A stretch of DNA of 64,000 nucleotides, taken from contig NZ_KB913035.1 of NCBI RefSeq assembly GCF_000384255.1, positions 2,247,093 through 2,311,092 on the forward strand, read 5' to 3'. The translations under genes were made by a program, and so were the position numbers. Under the pieces are notes generated by a model. The model was not told where the DNA came from. It worked only from the letters and a program-made list of their open reading frames with translations, and did no database searches. This stretch comes from Methylotenera mobilis 13. Lineage in GTDB: Bacteria; Pseudomonadota; Gammaproteobacteria; Burkholderiales; Methylophilaceae. Positions 57,628-64,000 of this stretch are shown here, in pieces. Every line of letters begins with the position of its first letter. Within the stretch, counting starts at the first letter, position 1.

Positions 57628-58416
57628 TTACAGCAGCGCCAGCTCTGCTTCAGTAAATCCAGCTTTGCGCCTAGCCTCTAAATTAAAAGGCTTACGTAAG
57701 GTTGGCGCACTATACCGCTGAGCCAATTCTGCATAAGCTGAAATAGGCTCAAACCCACGTTGAACACATAACCAATTAAACCAAGTATTACCTATCAATA
57801 CATGCCCGATTTCATCGCGCAGGATAATATCTAAAATCGCCGCAACTTCGGCATCACCGACTTGCGCAAACTTATTACGTAATGCAGGGCTGGCGTCTAA
57901 ACCACGCGCTTCCATCGTACGTGGAACCAGCGCCATCCTTGCCAGCACATCACCCTTAGTCCGCTCAGTCATTTCCCATAGGCTATTATGTCCGTTAAAA
58001 TCACCATATTGGTAACCTATTGTTTTTAAATAAGCATTCAGCATACCAAAATGATAAGCCTCTTCGGCCGCCACTTTTAGCCAATCTGCGTAATACTCAC
58101 TAGGCATATCAGCAAACCGCCATATAGCATCTAGCGCCAAATTAATTGCATTAAACTCAATATGTGCCAACGCATGAATCAGCGCCGCACGGCCCTCAAC
58201 TGTTCGCATAGAGCGTTTACCGACTTCTAATGGTGAAACCAGCGTAGGTTTTTCGGGGTGGCCAGGGATTGTTTGTATGCAAACCAACTCGGCCTCAGTA
58301 TCAAGTTGCAATAGGCCCGACTGCCAAGACTGGTAGAGCGCTGATACTTTTTCAACTTTTTGGTCTAGGCTACATTCAGCTAAGCAACTTAACGCTTGTA
58401 GCCTTAGTTCTTGCAT
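57628..58416 (-). CDS. DUF455 ferritin-like protein
   Basis: This 262-residue protein has the ferritin-like helix bundle of DUF455. Iron-ligand pairs are visible in HALAHIEFNAI, EEAYHFGML and LRDEIGHVLIG (Glu-x2-His motifs). It is predicted to hold a diiron centre; the family is related to MiaE-type hydroxylases, but no reaction is known. It is convergent with serB. Confidence 0.88.
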   Translation of the reverse strand: MQELRLQALSCLAECSLDQKVEKVSALYQSWQSGLLQLDTEAELVCIQTIPGHPEKPTLVSPLEVGKRSMRTVEGRAALIHALAHIEFNAINLALDAIWRFADMPSEYYADWLKVAAEEAYHFGMLNAYLKTIGYQYGDFNGHNSLWEMTERTKGDVLARMALVPRTMEARGLDASPALRNKFAQVGDAEVAAILDIILRDEIGHVLIGNTWFNWLCVQRGFEPISAYAELAQRYSAPTLRKPFNLEARRKAGFTEAELALL

Positions 58417-58495
58417 CTATTTATTCCGCCCTTCAAAACCTGATACCTTTATACGTTTGACTGCTAAAAAACTGGTCGAACATTCCTATTTGTTG

Positions 58496-59383
58496 TTAAT
58501 TACGTGATGAGGAAAGTGGGATAAAATCCAGTTCGCCAGCTTTCATATCTGGCACCAATAGATACCGTTCATCCTTTGTGATTGCAATATCTGCAGCAGC
58601 CTGATAGCCAGACCTCACCAAAGTAACATCACCCATCATATTCACACTAAAGACTTTGCCATTTTTCCAGTCACTCACATACATGACGCCACTGGAGTGA
58701 TGCACGACACCATCACCGCCACCAAAACCCTCAGCCAGATCAGACAGTGCGCCTGTTAACGTATTTAAGCTATACAACACGCCTGATGTAAAATCCACAT
58801 AAATCAAATGATTACCTGTATCGTCTGCAAGTAAACCATTAGGGGCTTTTACACGTGCATCTTGTATGTCTTTAATTAACAGCTTAACTTCACCACTCGG
58901 CGCAACTTTATAAATAGCAGCCCCTTTACCAGTATTAAATAGATCACCGCTATCACTCACATATAAGTTACCTTGCAAGTCTGACTCTAAATCGTTTAAA
59001 AAATATGGCACATTTGGAAACGCTGTCGCAGGGACAAACACACTGACCTGACCGTTGGGTGTAATTTTAAGCACTTTGGTTTTATCAGCGACATACAGGT
59101 AATCACCAATAATAACCAAACCTTTAGGGTCATCTAAGCCACTCGCAAAAACAGCCACGCTTCCATCGTTATTCACAACCCTAATTTGCCCATCGCCATC
59201 TTTACCAAACTCGTTAATTTCTGAGATGAAAATTCTGCCATCTTTTGCTTGAACCACAGACTCTGGTGTTTTTAAGCCTGTGATTTTTTTGGATGCATAA
59301 TTCATCGGCTTTGTAGTTTGACACCCAACAATTAGGGCAGCAGCCATGATCATCGCGCTGAATTTGATATATGTTGTTAGCAT
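58496..59383 (-). CDS. SMP-30/NHL-type beta-propeller lipoprotein
   Basis: This 295-residue protein has a signal peptide with a lipobox (LIVGC) and a six-bladed beta-propeller (SMP-30/gluconolactonase type; FISEINEFGKDGDGQIRVVN, LYVADKTKVLKITPNG, NLYVSDSGDLFN). It is probably anchored in the outer membrane facing the periplasm. Substrate unknown. It is the last gene in a minus-strand run from the sorbosone dehydrogenase-like gene. Confidence 0.82.
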   Translation of the reverse strand: MLTTYIKFSAMIMAAALIVGCQTTKPMNYASKKITGLKTPESVVQAKDGRIFISEINEFGKDGDGQIRVVNNDGSVAVFASGLDDPKGLVIIGDYLYVADKTKVLKITPNGQVSVFVPATAFPNVPYFLNDLESDLQGNLYVSDSGDLFNTGKGAAIYKVAPSGEVKLLIKDIQDARVKAPNGLLADDTGNHLIYVDFTSGVLYSLNTLTGALSDLAEGFGGGDGVVHHSSGVMYVSDWKNGKVFSVNMMGDVTLVRSGYQAAADIAITKDERYLLVPDMKAGELDFIPLSSSRN

Positions 59384-59452
59384 GATTACCTCTATTAAAA
59401 GTGTTGCCCTACTGTCGGGGTTGGCCTAACTAGCACCGACATCAAACAAGGT

Positions 59453-60052
59453 CTAAAAGGACATTGCTCTGATTTTTTTCGTCGGGAACAAAGTCACCAT
59501 ACCACAAGGTGTGCTTTCTGCCGAGCTGGATTGAGCTTGACTACTCATACGTGCTTGTAAAGCAGCATCAGCTTGCATCTTAGCCACCACATCAGCGATA
59601 GCAACCGCGTAAGCTTCTTCTATAGAAGCCTCTGTCTGCATACTTAAAAAGCCTCGCACTTGGGACTTACCTACATACTCACCCAGATGCTCGCCTATGC
59701 CTTTATAAACATCGGCAGTCACTTCACCATAAAACAACTGCACTTGTGGGTTATAAAATAATTTAGGCTGTAACCAAACTAAGGCTTTACCAGACTGATT
59801 GACCTCACACATGGCAACATCCCCATACGCATCACTGAGTTTTGCCATGGCTAGCTTTTCAACAATAGGGCCTTGATATAACCAATAATCATGGTACGGG
59901 TGCCAAAGTTTGATTGGATTTGTATAATCCACTGGCTGAATATACATCAGCAGTTTTGATGACGACTGACGATCAACTTCTGCAGCCGCGTATGTGTTAA
60001 TACTGGCACCCATTGCTAACAAGGTGATTAATTTAATAACATTTAATTTCAT
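59453..60052 (-). CDS. Unknown exported protein
   Basis: I do not recognise this 199-residue protein. It has a signal peptide (MKLNVIKLITLLAMGASINTYA) and a mature part rich in aromatic residues (IKLWHPYHDYWLYQGPIVEK). An acidic-basic C-terminal half carries a helical AYAVAIADVVAKMQADAALQARM segment and one cysteine pair (AMCEVN and TPCGMV). It starts nine bases after the sorbosone dehydrogenase-like gene and is followed by the SMP-30-like gene, so it probably belongs to their pathway or complex. Confidence 0.75.
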   Translation of the reverse strand: MKLNVIKLITLLAMGASINTYAAAEVDRQSSSKLLMYIQPVDYTNPIKLWHPYHDYWLYQGPIVEKLAMAKLSDAYGDVAMCEVNQSGKALVWLQPKLFYNPQVQLFYGEVTADVYKGIGEHLGEYVGKSQVRGFLSMQTEASIEEAYAVAIADVVAKMQADAALQARMSSQAQSSSAESTPCGMVTLFPTKKIRAMSF

Positions 60053-60061
60053 TCAGTTTCC

Positions 60062-61258
60062 CTACTTACTTTTATAACTAACACGATAAATAATATTGGC
60101 TTTGTCATCAGACACGTAAAGCGCGCCATCAGCACCTACGGCAACATCAACAGGTCGACCCCATGCCTGCTGGTTTTTTAACCATCCTGTTGCAAAATCT
60201 TCCACCTCAGTCGGCTCATTGGCCTTAAACTTCACTCTCATCAACTGATAACCTGCTGGCTGTTTGCGGTTCCATGACCCATGCAAAGCCAAAATCGCAT
60301 CAGCTCTATAGGCAGACGGCCAATTAGTTTTATCTAAAAAGCTAATGCCTATAGGTGTTGTATGTGACTTAAAACTGACAACTGGTGCTTGTGTCGTTTC
60401 ACAAAAGCCAACAGACCCCTTAAAGTTAGGATCTTCAATCTGCGTACCAGTTTCCTTGCTACCACCCCAACAATGAGGCCACCCATAATGCTTGCCAGCC
60501 TCTATCTTATTTAGATGCTCCGGTGGCACCTCATCATTAACAGCACCGCCAAGGGTATTACTCCGATTATCAGCACCATTGTTTGTTGCATACATCGCAC
60601 CTGTGACAGGGTGCCATGCAAAACCCTGTGAGTTACGTAATCCACGTGCAAAAATCGCTGACTGCTGATGTCGCCCTAAGGTTACTAACGCGCCAGCAGG
60701 CTTGCCTTCTATTGTATATCTGAGAATCGTTGCGCGCATAGGTTCATTTTCTAAACATACATTACAACTAGAGCCCACATTGATATACAAAAAACCATCT
60801 GGACCTAATTTAACATTCTTGAGTGTATGCCCACCTGTCGGTAGGTTAGAAATAAAGGCTTGAGGTTTAGTCCAGCTTCCTTGCGTTTGGTTGACTTTCA
60901 CCACCCCATCTTGATTGGCAATTAATAAAGTATCGCCAACAAAAGCAATTCCTTGTGGTGCATTCAAATCATGAGCGACAGTTACTATCTCATCCGCAAC
61001 CCCATCACGATTATGATCAGGCAACATGACAACACGATGGCTAGCAACTGCAGACACATAAAGATTCCCTTTTGCATCAAAAGCCATCATCCTTGGGCCA
61101 GATAACTGCTCACCATTTTTGGTGTTTATGTCTGCAAATACCTCAATTTTGAAGCCCGCAGGAAGTTGAATATCAGCTACCCCGTTAGCCCAAGCAGGCT
61201 GCATAGCGAGCAAGACAAAAATCGTTACTAGCCTTACGTGGATTTTTGATTTAGACAT
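60062..61258 (-). CDS. Sorbosone dehydrogenase-like PQQ/beta-propeller protein
   Basis: This 398-residue exported protein has a signal peptide (VTIFVLLAMQPAWA) and a six-bladed propeller of the glucose/sorbosone dehydrogenase family (FKIEVFADI, RMMAFDAKGNLYVS, NAPQGIAFVGDTLLIAN, PPEHLNKIEAGKHYGWP). Such proteins often bind PQQ and oxidise sugars or alcohols in the periplasm. CNVCLENEP could be a metal or disulfide site. I chose ATG 61258; a longer frame starts at 61282. Substrate unknown. Confidence 0.82.
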   Translation of the reverse strand: MSKSKIHVRLVTIFVLLAMQPAWANGVADIQLPAGFKIEVFADINTKNGEQLSGPRMMAFDAKGNLYVSAVASHRVVMLPDHNRDGVADEIVTVAHDLNAPQGIAFVGDTLLIANQDGVVKVNQTQGSWTKPQAFISNLPTGGHTLKNVKLGPDGFLYINVGSSCNVCLENEPMRATILRYTIEGKPAGALVTLGRHQQSAIFARGLRNSQGFAWHPVTGAMYATNNGADNRSNTLGGAVNDEVPPEHLNKIEAGKHYGWPHCWGGSKETGTQIEDPNFKGSVGFCETTQAPVVSFKSHTTPIGISFLDKTNWPSAYRADAILALHGSWNRKQPAGYQLMRVKFKANEPTEVEDFATGWLKNQQAWGRPVDVAVGADGALYVSDDKANIIYRVSYKSK

Positions 61259-61409
61259 GAAAAGATTGAGGGCATGGTGCATTTTAATGGTCGCGGTCTT
61301 TACAATACTTGATTAACAAAAGCCAAGATTTCCAATATTTAAGATGACAAAAACTCACGATACTTAAAGCCCATGATCGCTAGAAGACAATACGCTACGC
61401 CATACTAAA

Positions 61410-62690
61410 TTAAGTCAAAATATCTGACCATATATTGTGTGCCCAGGCTTTAGCGTATGCGCCCTCTTTATCAGACGGTACCAATGAGACACCGCCGCCT
61501 TCCGCTGACACCATAATTTTTTTTGCGGCATCGTATCGATAAACATTCGCTACATGCATGGCTTGTTTATCATCAACAAAACTATAGCAAGTGTTCGCGA
61601 ATACTGGCATAGGGTCAGGCGCTCGGCCTTGCATCAACTCAACAACAGCACTAGCACACACACGAGCCTGTGAAGTTGCCATGTGTGCTGACTTTGGTAA
61701 CCCAGACGCAACACTATCACCGATCACATGCACATTCTTTATTTTTTCAGATTCATAACTTAAAAAATCAACCTCACACCACGGATAATCAGATTCCAGT
61801 AAATCTGCCATTTGCGCCGGCTTACCAGCACGCTGCGGGGGAATCACATTCAACACATCCGCTTTCACCTGCTCAAACTCGGTACTCACAGTTTTAGTGG
61901 GCACATCCACGGAGACAACTGCACTATCGTGACGATAGTCAATCATACCGCTGTAAGTACTGGCCCAAACTTTGGTAAATAGCCCTTTTTTAGACACAAT
62001 CTCAGCATTAGCATCCAGCACAATAATCTTACTATTTGGCTTATGGTTTTTAAGATAATGAGCTACTTGGCAAACACGCTCATATGGGCCTGGCGGACAT
62101 CGATACGGTGCTTTAGGAATTGTCATCACAAACACACCACCGTCGGGCATTGACTCTAGCTGTTGTCGCAAGTAAACCGTTTGCCAGCCAGCTTTCCATG
62201 CATGCGGGATTTGCTTCTGCGCTTCAGTCGTTTGCAACTGCGGCATGCTGTCATAGATAAAATCTACGCCAGGCGCAATAATCAAGCGGTCATAAGTGAT
62301 ATCGCCTCGCTGCATGGTCACTTTTCTAGCGCCAGTGTCGATTGCAATCACACTATCTTGCACCCACTGAATCCCATGATTTTTTTTCAGCAAGTCGTAG
62401 CCAAAGGTCAAGTCGTTAATCTGCTGACTGCCGCCCAATACCAAATTACTTAATGGGCACGAAACAAACTGCGGTGACCTCTCAATGACAACCACCTCGA
62501 TACCACCCATACTCCACATACGAATATACTTAGCTGCACTTGTGCCTGCATAGCCGCCACCAATGATCACCACGCGCCCGATTGGTGACCTTTTACCCAT
62601 GGCACCTGCATATGGAGCGAACGATAGCGCGCCCAACGCTGCAGCTGACTTGATAAAATCACGGCGATTAAAACCATTAAAGCTACTCAT
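61410..62690 (-). CDS. Flavocytochrome c sulfide dehydrogenase-type flavoprotein
   Basis: This 426-residue exported flavoprotein has a twin-arginine signal (RRDFIKSAAALGALSFAPYAGA). The FAD motif is VVIIGGGYAGTSAAKYI. The paired active cysteines seen in FccB lie in APYRCPPGPYERVCQ and ANTCYSFVDD. FVSCPLSNLVLGG is also typical. It would oxidise sulfide or a related sulfur compound and pass electrons to the cytochrome encoded just upstream (overlap eight bases). It could also serve as SoxF. Confidence 0.9.
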   Translation of the reverse strand: MSSFNGFNRRDFIKSAAALGALSFAPYAGAMGKRSPIGRVVIIGGGYAGTSAAKYIRMWSMGGIEVVVIERSPQFVSCPLSNLVLGGSQQINDLTFGYDLLKKNHGIQWVQDSVIAIDTGARKVTMQRGDITYDRLIIAPGVDFIYDSMPQLQTTEAQKQIPHAWKAGWQTVYLRQQLESMPDGGVFVMTIPKAPYRCPPGPYERVCQVAHYLKNHKPNSKIIVLDANAEIVSKKGLFTKVWASTYSGMIDYRHDSAVVSVDVPTKTVSTEFEQVKADVLNVIPPQRAGKPAQMADLLESDYPWCEVDFLSYESEKIKNVHVIGDSVASGLPKSAHMATSQARVCASAVVELMQGRAPDPMPVFANTCYSFVDDKQAMHVANVYRYDAAKKIMVSAEGGGVSLVPSDKEGAYAKAWAHNIWSDILT

Positions 62691-63075
62691 CTTGCACCGC
62701 CTTGAGCGTTTGGGTTGCTGGCATCTGACGCTTTATTTTTTTCTGATGCGAGAAATAATCTGCCAACTGATTAATCTCCTCAAGACTTAAACCACTAGCA
62801 TGTCGGTGCATCACTGTCGCTTGGCGCGCACCACTTCTAAAATCAGTGAGTCGCTGAACAATATAAGCTTTATCCAACCCAGCCAGTGTGGTGGCATCAA
62901 ACTCAGCATTGAAGGTCACCGCATTACCCTGCGTGCCATGGCACGCGGCACAAGACGCTGCTAACGTTCTAGTATGTAATGCCTGCCCCACATAAACAAA
63001 ACCCTCAGTTGCTTTACCCTGACTAGGCAAAATAACTGAGGATATAAGCATGAGATTTAAAAGAAATTTGTTCAT
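62683..63075 (-). CDS. Monoheme cytochrome c, partner of the flavoprotein
   Basis: This 130-residue cytochrome has a signal peptide and one heme site, SCAACHG. Possible axial methionine candidates are in VMHRHASG. FccA proteins are usually diheme, so this is a shorter, SoxE-like single-heme form. Its last eight bases overlap the flavoprotein start, which points to a functional pair. Confidence 0.88.
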   Translation of the reverse strand: MNKFLLNLMLISSVILPSQGKATEGFVYVGQALHTRTLAASCAACHGTQGNAVTFNAEFDATTLAGLDKAYIVQRLTDFRSGARQATVMHRHASGLSLEEINQLADYFSHQKKIKRQMPATQTLKAVQDE

Positions 63076-63193
63076 GGGATCTTAATTAGTTGATAAACTC
63101 CACTACGAACCATTCTATCTAATCATAATTCAATAGACTCATGATTTAATCTCATTCAAATGACTAAATCACGTGCCTAATCAATTTTAAAGA

Positions 63194-63679
63194 CTAGAAA
63201 CATTTATCTTCTAAACAGCCATCATCTTTAACACCAAGTGAAGTTAACAACTCGACCATTTTAGTGTTACCTTCATCACGTACTGCGCGAATAATCGAAA
63301 CATCTGCACGCATTTTAATATTGATATCAGCGCCTTTAGTTGCTAAAAACTTCACAACTTGATCATGACCGCCAAATGCTGCCATATGAAAAGCCGTATT
63401 TTTGCTGATTGGGTGTTGGTAATCTAACTCTGCACCGCGCTCAACTAATAACTGAACCACTTTAAGCTGACCTTTAGTTGCTGCAATTTGTAATGCAGAC
63501 CAACCAAAAAACTTGTCATTCGGTTTAGCATCGCCATCTAAATATTTCTTCACTAATTTAACGTCACCATCACGTAGAGCTTCTGTGTAACGCATATGGT
63601 CATCGTCTGTTAATTGCGCCATTGATGCCAATGGAAAACTAAAGGCTAATGCTAAAACAAGTGTTCTAAAAAAATTCAT
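63194..63679 (-). CDS. Small exported ankyrin-repeat protein
   Basis: This 161-residue protein has a signal peptide (MNFFRTLVLALAFSFPLASMA) and about four ankyrin repeats (GDVKLVKKYLDGDAKPN, SALQIAATKGQLKVVQLLVERGAELD, AFHMAAFGGHDQVVKFLATKGADINIK). The C-terminus holds two cysteines (GCLEDKCF). I chose ATG 63679, with GGAG nine bases upstream. It is the second exported ankyrin protein in the window. It lies downstream of purL; function unknown. Confidence 0.87.
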   Translation of the reverse strand: MNFFRTLVLALAFSFPLASMAQLTDDDHMRYTEALRDGDVKLVKKYLDGDAKPNDKFFGWSALQIAATKGQLKVVQLLVERGAELDYQHPISKNTAFHMAAFGGHDQVVKFLATKGADINIKMRADVSIIRAVRDEGNTKMVELLTSLGVKDDGCLEDKCF

Positions 63680-63808
63680 GCTGCTTTTCTCCAAAATCAT
63701 TTATTAAAATTTATTTCTGTCGCTATCAAACAGTACTGATTAAAACAATTACTTTTCAAGCTTATTTAAAGCCATGATTAACAAAGCCTTAGCTAACAAA
63801 TCATATGT

Positions 63809-64000
63809 TTAAGCAATGTATTTTCTTGCATTGCGGAACATACGAATCCAAGCACTATCCTCAGTGTCGTCAGAACGTTGCCATGTGTTTTGCACATTGC
63901 GAATCACACGTTCAGGATGTGGCATCATAATACTAAAACGCCCATCTGTGCTGGTTAATCCAGTGACACCCTGCGGTGAACCGTTTGGATTAAACGGATA
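63809..64000 (-). CDS. purL: Phosphoribosylformylglycinamidine synthase, C-terminal end
   Basis: The last 63 codons of PurL are read from the right edge of the window. They begin [20 protein letters not shown], include the glutaminase-domain [15 protein letters not shown], and end FRNARKYIA before TAA. This is the C-terminus of the glutamine amidotransferase domain, where HPE supplies the catalytic His and Glu. The rest of the gene lies outside the window. Confidence 0.94.
   Translation of the reverse strand, partial: YPFNPNGSPQGVTGLTSTDGRFSIMMPHPERVIRNVQNTWQRSDDTEDSAWIRMFRNARKYIA

Overview
The window looks like the chromosome of an AT-rich, Gram-negative betaproteobacterium. It has outer-membrane proteins, lipoproteins and TonB-dependent uptake, a cbb3 oxidase assembly locus, an oxygen-sensing Fnr, and betaproteobacterial gene orders such as nadE-glnB and yciB-yciI-bolA-ppiC. 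My best guess is Methylophilaceae (Methylotenera-like). That is an inference from overall protein character; no methylotrophy marker gene lies in the window.

Region 1 (1-14 kb) is a low-oxygen energy block. It holds the end of ccoP with ccoG and a FixH/CcoH-like gene, a phosphoketolase-acetate kinase-universal stress protein set, D-lactate dehydrogenase, a radical SAM enzyme, fnr, hemN and ompW. The phosphoketolase gene is split by an intact 1190-bp IS3-family element (3041-4230) flanked by a CTAG duplication; removing the element and one CTAG restores a 792-residue enzyme. A perfect Fnr box lies between fnr and hemN. A second perfect box sits at exact class II spacing from a TATAAT in front of ompW.

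Region 2 (14-26 kb) carries rlmD, two secreted proteins including a PDZ-M48 lipoprotein, a nuclease, and a minus-strand run dsbB-cysM-ydbH-(small lipoprotein)-ydbL. The small lipoprotein is only 58 residues and easy to miss. Then come xseA and a stress module: a Crp-family regulator convergent with a BON-lmo0937-membrane protein-DUF883 series, with a 16-bp palindrome upstream.

Region 3 (26-39 kb) has kup, an M48 lipoprotein, the lysine genes dapD-(ArsC/Spx-like)-dapE, prmB, and a TonB receptor-YfiR-GGDEF/EAL operon that looks like a ligand-to-cyclic-di-GMP signalling unit, followed by a methyltransferase.

Region 4 (39-51 kb) is mostly housekeeping: rluB, scpAB, trpS, an M50 protease, a Sua5/YciO protein, a PHP phosphoesterase, yciB-yciI-bolA-ppiC, a Fur-controlled feoAB, and a flavoprotein.

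Region 5 (51-64 kb) holds glnB, nadE, an exported ankyrin protein next to sucCD, a structured 153-bp element between sucC and serB, a DUF455 protein, and a minus-strand series encoding cytochrome c, a flavocytochrome c sulfide dehydrogenase-type flavoprotein, a sorbosone dehydrogenase-like propeller, an unknown exported protein and an SMP-30-like lipoprotein. It ends with a second exported ankyrin protein and the 3' end of purL. I saw no tRNA, rRNA, CRISPR array or prophage.
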